Positions 1-6,373 are shown, counted from the first letter of the stretch. The stretch: DNA of 11,303 bases from Microcaldota archaeon (GCA_021827955.1 JAKATY010000042.1:1-11303); one strand, 5' to 3'. The notes: a model not told the origin generated them from the sequence alone. Numbers and translations: made by a program.

Positions 1-343
1 ACTGGAAGGGTATTGAAATCAATGCCGCTATGGGAGACATTGTCTGGTAAACGAGATTTGCGCCGAGCGGCCAAAATATGAGATTCGTATAGAATATGTC
101 CTTGCCGTGCAGCAATGCATATTTCATCCACCACAGGTTCCATAGGTTTTGGTATACGTCTCCCCCGCTTCCATTTGCGACAATGGCGGGATGCGCGATT
201 ATTGAAGGGAACATCGCCATTGCCAGTATCAGGTACACCAGCGAGGCGTATATGTAGACCTTGTATTTTGCAAATAGGGACTTATCGTGCGCCTCGGTTT
301 CGCGAGCACGAGCATGCGCAGGCCCTTCCTGTGCTTCAACCAT
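1..343 (-). CDS. GT-C-like polytopic membrane protein, N-terminal part (runs off window)
   Basis: Reading the minus strand from an ATG at 343-341 gives 114 codons with no stop before the window edge, so only the N-terminus is present. The first 25 or so residues are hydrophilic and charged. A membrane segment follows at about residues 28-50, then an extracytoplasmic-looking stretch with GDVYQNLWNLWW (61-72) and an aromatic-rich loop including FYTNLIFWPLGANL (84-97), then the start of another hydrophobic segment. An acidic residue in a first outer loop followed by Trp-rich sequence and an F-Y-T/W-P-L-G motif is typical of large membrane proteins of the GT-C glycosyltransferase/YfhO-like superfamily, which use lipid-linked sugars. 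That assignment is an inference from the fragment. The gene lies 96 bp downstream of the RCK gene ending at 440 and could be cotranscribed with it. The Shine-Dalgarno is weak. Confidence 0.72.
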   Translation of the reverse strand, partial: MVEAQEGPAHARARETEAHDKSLFAKYKVYIYASLVYLILAMAMFPSIIAHPAIVANGSGGDVYQNLWNLWWMKYALLHGKDIFYTNLIFWPLGANLVYQTMSPIAALISIPFQ

Positions 344-439
344 TTTAAACCATCATTTTCTCGTAGCAGTCAAAAGGCAAAGAATGCAATAGGTTGTTTG
401 GTGGGCAAAGTTTTTTAGCATTTGGCATTTTTGCATTTC

Positions 440-1171
440 TCAAATGAACAACGCGCGCTTTATTATCTCCTCTCCGATCCTTTCGCCTGCGCTGGATTCC
501 GGAAGGATTATCCTGTATACCCCTGCCTTGCTTATCTTTGGAATATTCTCTTCCTTCTTTGCTCTGGACAAAACCCTGACATTCTTGTTTGCAGATTTGG
601 CGGTTACGGCTATCAGCGTATTGAGCGTGTCGTCGTCTCCGCATGCCACTACATACGAAGCCTTTTCTATGCCTGCTATGTGCATCAAGTTGGCAGAGCT
701 CATCGCTCCAAGCAAAGCGATGTGACCTTTGTTCCTTAGCGCATCGACAGCATGCCTATCCTCCGATATTATCACGCAGCTTACCCCGGCAGAGTCGAGC
801 TCATGCACAAGCGACTCTGCAAAGCTGTTGTAAGGCATGACTATGACGTGCCCGGAGAGCCTTTTTATGCGCGAGTAGATAAGCTTGTCTCCTATGTTTA
901 TAGACTTTACTAATCCGTAGAACCAGCTAGCAAGGAAAAATGCAAGCAAAATGAATATCACCGAATCGATGAAATCCGCAGCGACAAGATATGCGTTGTT
1001 GATGTGGCTGAGCTGCAGCACGGAATACGCTATGCCAAGCACGTTGAGGGTATTCCATATCAAGGCGAGCACGAAACCCATTCCTGCAAGCAGGGCGAGC
1101 AGCACAGAGGCTACGAACAGCAGCAGCGCTAGCACAAAGAGTATTCCGCCTCTTGCACCAAGCGTGGCCAT
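440..1171 (-). CDS. Membrane-anchored RCK_N (TrkA-N) protein, degenerate nucleotide motif
   Basis: This 243-aa protein has two hydrophobic blocks (about 9-40 and 66-88) followed by a cytoplasmic RCK_N/TrkA-N Rossmann domain (about 107-235). RCK domains form rings that gate K+ channels or transporters in response to NAD(H), ATP or cations. Strand 1 and the turn read HVIVMPYNSFAE (108-119) where a GxGxxG glycine motif would normally stand, so dinucleotide binding is probably altered or lost. The acidic end of strand 2 is present (ISED, 135-138). The loop between the membrane segments has no TVGYGD-type filter, so it is not an ordinary K+ channel. It resembles the adjacent upstream gene product in the linker and RCK part (linker INIGDKLIYSRIKRL against NIDIRSKLSLFKARRL), so the two are paralogs. 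Its ATG directly follows the TGA of that gene, with AGGTG at 1177-1181 as Shine-Dalgarno, implying translational coupling. There is no RCK_C domain. Confidence 0.85.
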   Translation of the reverse strand: MATLGARGGILFVLALLLFVASVLLALLAGMGFVLALIWNTLNVLGIAYSVLQLSHINNAYLVAADFIDSVIFILLAFFLASWFYGLVKSINIGDKLIYSRIKRLSGHVIVMPYNSFAESLVHELDSAGVSCVIISEDRHAVDALRNKGHIALLGAMSSANLMHIAGIEKASYVVACGDDDTLNTLIAVTAKSANKNVRVLSRAKKEENIPKISKAGVYRIILPESSAGERIGEEIIKRALFI

Positions 1172-1969
1172 TCAGACACCTATTTTCCTTACAGGCACGG
1201 CACCGGCATTTGATATGTATTCACCGACCTCTATTCCTGCAAGTATTTCTGGTACGACGCAGAGCACTGCTCCTGCCCTGTGCATCTTTGTCACAGAGTT
1301 TTCCTGCGAAGCCTTTGATATTATCTTTATCTTGCTGTTGAGGTAGTGCGCGGTTACGACACCGAAAAGATTCCTGTAATCATCCTTTGATGAAAACACT
1401 ATGGCTTTTGCCTTGTCCACCATCGCGTCTTTCAACGCGCTGTCCTTTGTGAAATCCCCCTTGACGAACTTGTAGCCCAGATTTTGCACTATCTCTAGCT
1501 TCTTCTCATCATCTTCTATTACTATGAAGTCAACATTATGATCCTTGAGAGACTTGCAAACATCCTCTGCTACGTCATAATAGCCTGCGATTATCACATG
1601 CGATCTTAGGCGTCTGGCTTTGAAAAGAGAGAGCTTCGACCTTATATCTATATTAGTGATCAGCTGCACGAATATGCTTATCAGGAAACCTATTACAACT
1701 ATCCTTACAAGCCCGTCTATTATTACCAGGGAAGTAAGCATGTCAAAATTGCTGCTGAACGCAGGCAAAGCTCTCGAGACGGAGGCAAAAGGATCTACCC
1801 CGTTTGCATTGAAGAACACGTATGCTATCGTGTACAGCGATTCGTATGGGCTGTGGAATATCGCATATACTACATTGAATGTTATCAGGATGGGTATGAG
1901 CGAGAGCAACAGCAGTATGAAGAGCAAAAACCAGCCGAATCGTATCTCCTCAGCCCCGCCTTCAGCCAT
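1172..1969 (-). CDS. Membrane-anchored RCK_N (TrkA-N) protein, MthK-like layout without filter
   Basis: This 265-aa protein has membrane segments at about 11-38 and 78-105, then an RCK_N Rossmann domain (about 122-245). The order TM, loop, TM, RCK is that of two-helix K+ channels such as MthK, including the acidic end of strand 2 (IVIEDDEKK, 149-157) and a following GD turn (171-172). The loop between the helices (39-77) contains no TVGYGD or related selectivity filter, and the glycine turn is AGYYDVA (128-134), not GxGxxG. The RCK_C domain is absent. It may be a regulatory subunit or a channel-like sensor rather than a K+ pore; this is inference. The ATG at 1969 has only a weak GGT Shine-Dalgarno. 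It is followed immediately by its paralog (stop at 1172-1174, next start at 1171), so the pair is almost certainly one transcript. The upstream RCK gene ends 122 bp away. Confidence 0.87.
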   Translation of the reverse strand: MAEGGAEEIRFGWFLLFILLLLSLIPILITFNVVYAIFHSPYESLYTIAYVFFNANGVDPFASVSRALPAFSSNFDMLTSLVIIDGLVRIVVIGFLISIFVQLITNIDIRSKLSLFKARRLRSHVIIAGYYDVAEDVCKSLKDHNVDFIVIEDDEKKLEIVQNLGYKFVKGDFTKDSALKDAMVDKAKAIVFSSKDDYRNLFGVVTAHYLNSKIKIISKASQENSVTKMHRAGAVLCVVPEILAGIEVGEYISNAGAVPVRKIGV

Positions 1970-2091
1970 CTTACCAACTTATTATTTTTCGTGCATTAAT
2001 GTCATGCGCTGCGCGCATTCGGCTTGATGCAAGCGATAACGCCATGCATTACCATGCAAAGCGTGCGTGAACTTCCGCTTTGCTTACTTGC
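1970..2091. other. Spacer between two RCK genes
   Basis: These 122 bp separate the soluble RCK gene from the membrane RCK pair. On the minus strand there is a tandem AAGTAAGC near 2091, just after the stop of the soluble gene, and an A/T-rich CGAAAAATAATAA near 1978-1990. The latter is only about 10-20 bp from the next ATG, too close for a normal archaeal TATA box. No coding sequence or convincing RNA structure is visible. Confidence 0.4.
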
Positions 2092-2511
2092 TTACTTCTT
2101 CAGTATCTCGTTAAGGATTTCTTTGCTTGCGCTTTTCTGCGGCAACACCACGTAGTCTGCGCCCGCCTCTACGAGCTTTTCCTTTACGAAAGAGTCATTG
2201 GCGCGCGTTGCAATAAAAGTCTTTGGATTAAGGTCCCTTGCGGTAAGCACCGCGAAGAGGTCCTTCGCATCATTGTCCATCGCTATTGCTACCGCTTTGG
2301 CGGTTTCTATGCTCGCTTCCTTTAGCGATTTTGAGCTCGTTGCATCCCCGTTCACTACGTTGTAGCCGAGCTCTTTTATCCTTTCCACTTTTTGCGGATC
2401 GTTCTCCACTATTATGAACCTTATCCCTTTGCCTATGAGGGTCTCGACCACTTTTTCTCCCACCGTGCCGTATCCGCACACTATTACGTGATCGCTTATC
2501 TGCAGCTTCAT
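2092..2511 (-). CDS. Soluble RCK_N (TrkA-N) NAD-binding protein
   Basis: This 139-aa protein consists almost only of an RCK_N domain. It has the canonical nucleotide loop CGYGTVGEKVV (12-22), the acidic residue at the end of strand 2 (VEND, 35-38), the NGDATSSKSL segment (54-63) and the usual final strand DYVVLP (119-124). It has no membrane segment and no RCK_C domain. Family members assemble into gating rings or transporter-regulatory rings. I chose the ATG at 2511: a strong Shine-Dalgarno GAGGGTG (2524-2518) lies 6 nt before it, and a TATA element (2548-2558) lies about 25 bp before the predicted start of transcription. A GTG at 2520 would add three residues but is part of the Shine-Dalgarno. 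As the only one of the three neighbouring RCK proteins with an intact glycine motif, it may supply the nucleotide-sensing half of a mixed ring with the membrane-anchored paralogs (inference). Confidence 0.9.
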   Translation of the reverse strand: MKLQISDHVIVCGYGTVGEKVVETLIGKGIRFIIVENDPQKVERIKELGYNVVNGDATSSKSLKEASIETAKAVAIAMDNDAKDLFAVLTARDLNPKTFIATRANDSFVKEKLVEAGADYVVLPQKSASKEILNEILKK

Positions 2512-2517
2512 GTTTTG

Positions 2518-2558
2518 CACCCTCGGCGATTTAGCTATTGCAATGAGTTTATAAAAAG
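2518..2558 (-). promoter_or_regulatory. TATA box and Shine-Dalgarno for soluble RCK gene
   Basis: On the minus strand, CTTTTTATAAA (2558-2548) is a good archaeal TATA element. About 25-27 bp further lies the expected transcription start (about 2526), just ahead of the GAGGGTG Shine-Dalgarno (2524-2518) and the ATG at 2511. The spacing fits a short leader of roughly 15 nt. Confidence 0.6.
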
Positions 2559-2614
2559 ATTGCCATACGCACTATTTCGCGATTGCGTGTGGGGCAGCAA
2601 AAGAGGTTTTACAG

Positions 2615-2619
2615 AAAAA
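2615..2619 (-). terminator. T-run after tRNA-Gln
   Basis: Immediately after the discriminator base of the tRNA, the minus strand reads TTTTTCTG. A short T-tract directly downstream of a tRNA is a usual archaeal termination signal. It is short, so confidence is modest. Confidence 0.45.
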
Positions 2620-2692
2620 TAGCTCCAGCCAGATTCGAGCTGGCGTTTGCAGGTCCAGAGCCTGCCGTCCTTGTCCACTAGACGATGGAGCT
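2620..2692 (-). tRNA. tRNA-Gln (anticodon CTG)
   Basis: The minus strand folds into a complete cloverleaf. The acceptor stem is AGCTCCA/TGGAGCT with seven perfect pairs, including the A1-U72 pair. The D arm is GTCT/GGAC with GG in the loop. The anticodon arm is GCAGG/CCTGC with loop CTCTGGA, giving anticodon CTG, which reads CAG (Gln). The T arm is GCCAG/CTGGC with loop CTCGAAT, and the discriminator is A73. CCA is not encoded and there is no intron. A1-U72 is a known recognition feature of archaeal tRNA-Gln for the GatDE amidotransferase, which suggests indirect charging via Glu-tRNA-Gln. One oddity is C at position 54, where a U is almost invariant. A TATA element about 27-30 bp upstream (2719-2726) fits as its promoter. 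Confidence 0.95.
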
Positions 2693-2716
2693 ATCCAGCT
2701 TATTATTTTACGCAAC

Positions 2717-2728
2717 AATTTTTATACC
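2717..2728. promoter_or_regulatory. TATA element placed to serve both tRNA-Gln and M50 protease gene
   Basis: In the 56-bp gap between the divergent tRNA (5' end 2692) and the protease ATG (2749), AATTTTTATACC reads as a TATA-like element on both strands (TTTTTATA on plus, TATAAAAA on minus). Its centre near 2722 lies about 27 bp from the protease ATG, suggesting a leaderless mRNA, and about 30 bp from the tRNA 5' end. A second A/T-rich patch at about 2701-2709 is too close to the tRNA to be its TATA box. Confidence 0.55.
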
Positions 2729-2748
2729 CTCTTGCTCAAATAGATTCC

Positions 2749-3456
2749 ATGCCTATTCGCGAAAACGTAGCGCTGATGCAGGAGATCAAGGATATCGTGA
2801 TTGCGGACTTGACGCTCACCGTTGCATTCACAATAGTCTACGCGGGAAGGCTTGGAGGCATCATCTCTCTGTTTTCAAGCCCCACAAAATTCGCCGGATC
2901 GTTCGTATACTACCTTCCGATGGCTTTCGTGGCGGTAAGCCTTGTATTCGTGCTCCATGAGCTTATGCACAAGTTCACGGCACAGCACTACGGCGCAATA
3001 GCGGGCTTCAAGGCTTCGCGCAATGGCCTGCTCATAACAATAGTTACTGGCGCGTTCGGCTTCCTTCTCGGCATACCCGGCGCCACGGTAATATACGCGC
3101 ACAACTTCACAAAAAGGGAGATGGGCAAGGTGGCGCTTGCAGGCCCTCTTGTCAACTTTGCCATATTCGTAATATTCCTCTTGCTTTATCTCGTGGCTCC
3201 GGCAGGAAGCTATTTATCGGCGATGCTCTACTTTGTTATGTTCGTGGCCATATTGCTCGCCTTCTTCAACATGCTTCCGGCATACCCGCTTGACGGGAGC
3301 AAGGTGCTCGCCTGGAACAAAAAGATCTACGCTGTGACGATGCTGTGCATATTCGCGCTCATGTACCTGTTTACAGGGCTTCCGCTTTCGTACATAATAC
3401 TGCTTATCATAATCGCATATCTGATCTCCACGATATACAGAGGCATAGCGTTCTGA
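2749..3456 (+). CDS. M50 family (site-2 protease-like) intramembrane metalloprotease
   Basis: This 235-aa polytopic protein carries both hallmarks of zinc-dependent M50 proteases. HELMH (H70, E71, H74) supplies two zinc ligands and the catalytic glutamate inside a membrane segment. NMLPAYPLDGSKVL (174-187) is the N-x-x-P...LDG motif whose D182 is the third zinc ligand. Hydrophobic segments lie at about 20-42, 53-72, 94-115, 127-150, 156-177 and 194-228. No PDZ or CBS domain is fused, so this is a minimal form. Such enzymes cleave transmembrane segments, for example of regulators or signal peptides; the substrate here is unknown. I chose the ATG at 2749 because a TATA element lies about 27 bp upstream and because a longer frame (from 2647) would start inside the tRNA gene. 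It is divergent from the tRNA and ends 135 bp before the pilus cluster. Confidence 0.93.
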   Translation: MPIRENVALMQEIKDIVIADLTLTVAFTIVYAGRLGGIISLFSSPTKFAGSFVYYLPMAFVAVSLVFVLHELMHKFTAQHYGAIAGFKASRNGLLITIVTGAFGFLLGIPGATVIYAHNFTKREMGKVALAGPLVNFAIFVIFLLLYLVAPAGSYLSAMLYFVMFVAILLAFFNMLPAYPLDGSKVLAWNKKIYAVTMLCIFALMYLFTGLPLSYIILLIIIAYLISTIYRGIAF

Positions 3457-3457
3457 A

Positions 3458-3476
3458 TTCTTTTCGATTGCTTTTT
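3458..3476 (+). terminator. T-rich putative terminator after protease gene
   Basis: Just after the TGA of the protease gene come TTCTTTT and, a few bases on, TTTTT. Archaeal transcription commonly stops at such T-tracts without a hairpin. A new promoter lies downstream, which supports a transcript boundary here. Confidence 0.35.
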
Positions 3477-3528
3477 GATGGACTTTCCAGCATTTGCAGG
3501 CATACCACGGTGCGAAAAACAAAAAAGC

Positions 3529-3586
3529 TATAAGTATTTATTGCTTTATTCTGCTACTATATCATATTTTCAGCGTTTTAAGGGAG
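3529..3586 (+). promoter_or_regulatory. Promoter and Shine-Dalgarno of the pilus cluster
   Basis: TATAAGTATTTA (3529-3540), preceded by an A-run, is a plausible BRE/TATA pair. Transcription would begin near 3560, giving a leader of about 30 nt that contains AGGGAG (3581-3586), 5 nt before the ATG at 3592. A second A/T-rich patch (ACTATATCAT, near 3556) is too close to the Shine-Dalgarno to be the main TATA box. Confidence 0.5.
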
Positions 3587-3591
3587 CTAAT

Positions 3592-4884
3592 ATGGCAGAC
3601 GAAGGGAATAAAGGCGCAAAAGTAGTAAAAACATCGATAGACTCGCTCATAGAATTCATAAAATCCAAAGGCGTGGCGACCGAAATAAGCACAGTAGCTT
3701 CTTCTCTTGGCATAGCGGAACCCATAGCGGAGCAATGGGCAAAGGTGCTTGAAGAGGCAAACCTGATAAAGATAAGCTACAGGGTAGGCAAGATGTTCGT
3801 AGAGCCTGTAACATTGTCTCCCGAGAACAGCAAGATAATTGCCACAAAGATAGCCACGAAGAGAGACATGCTTGAGGAAGAGGTATCTATGCAGCTAAAG
3901 CAGCTTGACAAGATAGGAGACATAATAGATGCTGCAAAGATTTCTGCAGGCAACGCTGAAACGGTGTTCAAGCAGAAGGCGCCGGAGCTGCAGCAGAGGC
4001 TCAACGAAATAAACAAGGTATATGACAATGTAAATACGCAGTACAAATACATACAGGAGGCGAGAAAGAAGGTTGAGGAGACGAACGAAAGCGTGAACAA
4101 GGAGCTCGATGCGCTCATCTCAAAGATAAACAACTATTCCTCAAGCAATGTCGCCAAAACCTTAGAGGAAATACAGGCAAAGATAGAAGCAACAGCAAAA
4201 AGCACGAGCGAGGTAAACGGCGAACTTGGAACGATATTAAAGGAGAAGGACAAATCCATAGAGGACATAAAAAAGAACCTTGAGAAGGATCTTGCCGCGC
4301 TCAAGAGGCAGGTAAGCAGCCAGTTTGACGAGTTGAACAAGAACGTGAAGATAGCTGTAGAGCAGATAAAAGACCAGGAGAAAGCGCTTGCGATACACGA
4401 AAGCGAGATCAAAAGCGCCAAGCAGAGCATAGAGCAGTTCAACAAGCAAAAAGCAGAATACGAAAAGGAGATCAACACTGCGAAGGTATATTTCAACGAC
4501 CAGTACTCTACCAGGAAGCAGGAGATAGAGAGAAGCATAAGCTCTTTCGAAAAAGAACTCAACGACTTCAACGGGAGCATAAACGAAATGAAGAAAGCTT
4601 TCGGAGGCGTTGCTGAGATATATGACTCGATAACAAACGCGAGAAAAGATCTTGCAGACGCAGAGAAGGAGCTGATAGAGGTAAAGGCAGAGGCTTCAAA
4701 GCTTTACGAGACCATAAAGGCACTGTCTGTTGCAACCGACCTCTCGCCGACCAAGAAGGCGGAGCAGCTCAGCGAGCTTGACAATTCGGCCAAAAGCATA
4801 AGCGGCAAGATAGACAGGATAAGCGGCAAGATAGTCAAAGCCTCCGGTGAAATAAAAACAGATAAGGGAGAAGGCAATGCCTGA
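3592..4884 (+). CDS. Winged-helix protein with long coiled coil, first gene of pilus cluster
   Basis: This 430-aa protein has no membrane segment or signal peptide. Residues about 13-72 resemble a winged helix-turn-helix: a helix (SIDSLIEFIKSKG, 15-27), a helix-turn-helix like TEISTVASSLGI (30-41) and a wing ending in KMFVEP (67-72). From about 85 to 400 it is highly charged, rich in K, E, Q and S, with heptad-like spacing of hydrophobic residues, so it is probably a long coiled coil. I do not recognise a named family. The ATG at 3592 is preferred over an ATG at 3475 because of the AGGGAG Shine-Dalgarno and because the upstream stretch is promoter-like. The stop overlaps the start of the secretion ATPase gene by 8 nt (ATGCCTGA), so the two are translationally coupled. 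The winged helix could bind DNA or act as a protein interface, and the coiled coil could be a cytoplasmic scaffold for the ATPase; both are inference. Confidence 0.85.
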   Translation: MADEGNKGAKVVKTSIDSLIEFIKSKGVATEISTVASSLGIAEPIAEQWAKVLEEANLIKISYRVGKMFVEPVTLSPENSKIIATKIATKRDMLEEEVSMQLKQLDKIGDIIDAAKISAGNAETVFKQKAPELQQRLNEINKVYDNVNTQYKYIQEARKKVEETNESVNKELDALISKINNYSSSNVAKTLEEIQAKIEATAKSTSEVNGELGTILKEKDKSIEDIKKNLEKDLAALKRQVSSQFDELNKNVKIAVEQIKDQEKALAIHESEIKSAKQSIEQFNKQKAEYEKEINTAKVYFNDQYSTRKQEIERSISSFEKELNDFNGSINEMKKAFGGVAEIYDSITNARKDLADAEKELIEVKAEASKLYETIKALSVATDLSPTKKAEQLSELDNSAKSISGKIDRISGKIVKASGEIKTDKGEGNA

Positions 4885-5524
4885 AGATGAAAAAATAATT
4901 GACCAGTACGACCTGAACGTAAGAGGCATGACCGTAAATATAAAGATAGCGCAGCAAAGCGACTTCGTTCCCAATTACGACGTTACATTCTCTGGAATAG
5001 GCGAGGCCACAAAACTGCTGCTCCTTTCGCTGAGGGGAGAGCTGCTATCTATGGTGCCGCTAGATCCTTCAAGGATAGAAAATGAAGAGTATGTGGAAGA
5101 GCTAAACAATAAGTACATAGAGGCGAGCTCGGTGCTTATGGACAAATACCTTCCGGGCACCACAAGCGAGGTTAAGCGCCTGCTTACATCATACATACTT
5201 ATAATGATGCTCGGGCTTGGAGATCTCGAAGCTCCGCTTGCCGATGACAACCTTGAGGAAATAGCAACCAATGGCAGTTCCACTCCCATATGGGTGTTCC
5301 ACAAGATTTATGGATGGTGCAAAACGAACATAAGGCCCAGCAGCGAAGACTGGATATACAACCAGGCCTCGCAGATAGGAAGAAGAGTGGGCAGAGAGAT
5401 AAATAACCTAGCTCCGCTAATGGACGCGGAGTTGCCCGACGGCTCGAGAGTCAACGCAACACTGTATCCGATTTCACAATCCGGCAACACCATAACTATA
5501 AGGAAATTCGGAAAGAACCCGTAG
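4877..5524 (+). CDS. FlaI/GspE-type secretion ATPase, N-terminal part (ends at in-frame TAG)
   Basis: These 215 residues form the N-terminal half of an archaeal type II/IV secretion ATPase (FlaI/PilB/VirB11 family), which powers assembly of pili or archaella. Recognisable family features are LEEIATNGSSTPIWVFHKIYG (126-146), the GR..REI..L.PLMDAELPDGSRVNA block (168-194) and TITIRKFGKNP (205-215), which normally leads into the Walker A domain. The frame then meets TAG at 5522-5524. The very next codon continues the family sequence in the same frame with no indel, so 4877-6373 reads as one 498-residue protein apart from the TAG; that is the usual FlaI-type length. On its own this product would have no Walker A motif and could not hydrolyse ATP. 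The ATG at 4877 has GGGAG (4866-4870) as Shine-Dalgarno and overlaps the previous gene by 8 nt. Confidence 0.85.
   Translation: MPEDEKIIDQYDLNVRGMTVNIKIAQQSDFVPNYDVTFSGIGEATKLLLLSLRGELLSMVPLDPSRIENEEYVEELNNKYIEASSVLMDKYLPGTTSEVKRLLTSYILIMMLGLGDLEAPLADDNLEEIATNGSSTPIWVFHKIYGWCKTNIRPSSEDWIYNQASQIGRRVGREINNLAPLMDAELPDGSRVNATLYPISQSGNTITIRKFGKNP
5522..5524 (+). other. In-frame TAG inside the secretion ATPase gene
   Basis: The codon after FGKNP is TAG, followed in frame by ATC GGA ACT GCT CTC ATA, which encodes the expected continuation toward the Walker A motif. At this position family members usually carry an aromatic or bulky residue (general family knowledge, not checked by alignment here). 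TAG is one base from TGG (Trp) and from TAT/TAC (Tyr). No frameshift is involved. Confidence 0.9.
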
Positions 5525-5584
5525 ATCGGAACTGCTCTCATAAAAAATGGGACGATAAGCATAGAGCTTGCATCCCTGGTTTGG

Positions 5585-6373
5585 GTGTGCATAGCAAACG
5601 AGATAAGCCTTCTCATATCAGGAGGAACGGCAAGCGGAAAGACCAGCTTCCTCAACGCTTCAAGCATATTCTTCCCGGCCAACAGGAGAATAATATCAGT
5701 AGAGGAGACGAGGGAACTCACGCTTCCCGGATTCCTGCAGTGGATACCTATGGTAACGAGGCAGCCAAACCCGGAAGGCAAGGGAGAGGTAACGCTTTAT
5801 GATCTGATGATAAACGCACTGAGGCAGAGGCCTGATATAATGCTTGTAGGAGAGGTAAGGACCGAGAAAGACGCGGAGACTCTTTTTGAGGCAATACACA
5901 CCGGCCACTCCGTATACGGAACGGTGCACGCCGATAACGCACAGGACACAATAATAAGGATTACAAACCCGCCGATAAACGCGCCTAAGATAACGCTGAA
6001 CGCGCTCGGAGGCTTGGTGGTGCTTTTCAGGCACAGGATGAAGGGCATAAGAAGGGTCCTGGAATTTGCAGAGGTGCTCAGGACAGGAGATGTAAACGTG
6101 CTTTACAGATGGAACATGCACGATGATACGTTCCAGCAGGTAAGCGACATGACGAGGCTTTCCGAAACGCTTTCGCTGTATGCGGGCATAACCAAGAAGG
6201 ATCTTGCTGCGGAGATGGCGGAGAAAGCGGAAGTGTTAGAGTACATGGTCAGGAACGACATAGTTGACGTGGACGACGCAGGCTTTATAGTGGCAAACTA
6301 CTACATGAACAAGAACAAGGTGCTTGATATCGCAAGGAACAATGTAAAGTTTTCACGTGAGGTTTTTGGCTGA
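5585..6373 (+). CDS. FlaI/GspE-type secretion ATPase, C-terminal catalytic part
   Basis: This part holds the catalytic core. Motifs, numbered in the uninterrupted 498-residue frame, are Walker A GGTASGKT (249-256), the Asp-box region RIISVEETREL (270-280), Walker B DIMLVGEVR (320-328) and the His box HTGHSVYGTVHAD (341-353). All key residues are intact, so nothing apart from the upstream TAG suggests decay. The family sequence actually resumes at 5525. The only usable start after the TAG is a GTG at 5585, which has no visible Shine-Dalgarno and would drop about 20 conserved residues, including ISIELASLVW. An independent polypeptide starting there is therefore possible but not obviously designed; reading through the TAG or a single-base error is simpler. 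The stop overlaps the start of the following accessory gene. Confidence 0.85.
   Translation: MCIANEISLLISGGTASGKTSFLNASSIFFPANRRIISVEETRELTLPGFLQWIPMVTRQPNPEGKGEVTLYDLMINALRQRPDIMLVGEVRTEKDAETLFEAIHTGHSVYGTVHADNAQDTIIRITNPPINAPKITLNALGGLVVLFRHRMKGIRRVLEFAEVLRTGDVNVLYRWNMHDDTFQQVSDMTRLSETLSLYAGITKKDLAAEMAEKAEVLEYMVRNDIVDVDDAGFIVANYYMNKNKVLDIARNNVKFSREVFG

Noticed and set aside
115..348. Plus-strand open frame near the left edge
   Set aside because: It is antisense to the membrane-protein N-terminus, whose translation shows a clear membrane segment and family-like motifs.
1172..1969. Calling the membrane RCK protein a K+ channel
   Set aside because: The topology fits, but no TVGYGD-like selectivity filter is present between the two helices.
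2647..2748. Extended N-terminus of the M50 protease
   Set aside because: It would begin inside the tRNA gene and translate through the TATA element; the ATG at 2749 fits the promoter spacing and the family start.
3475..3591. Extended N-terminus of the winged-helix coiled-coil protein
   Set aside because: The stretch contains a TATA element and a Shine-Dalgarno directly before the ATG at 3592, and its translation looks unlike the rest of the protein.
3777..4580. Minus-strand frames antisense to the coiled-coil gene
   Set aside because: Leu/Ser/Phe-rich translations are the expected shadow of a K/E-rich coiled coil; no start signals are present.
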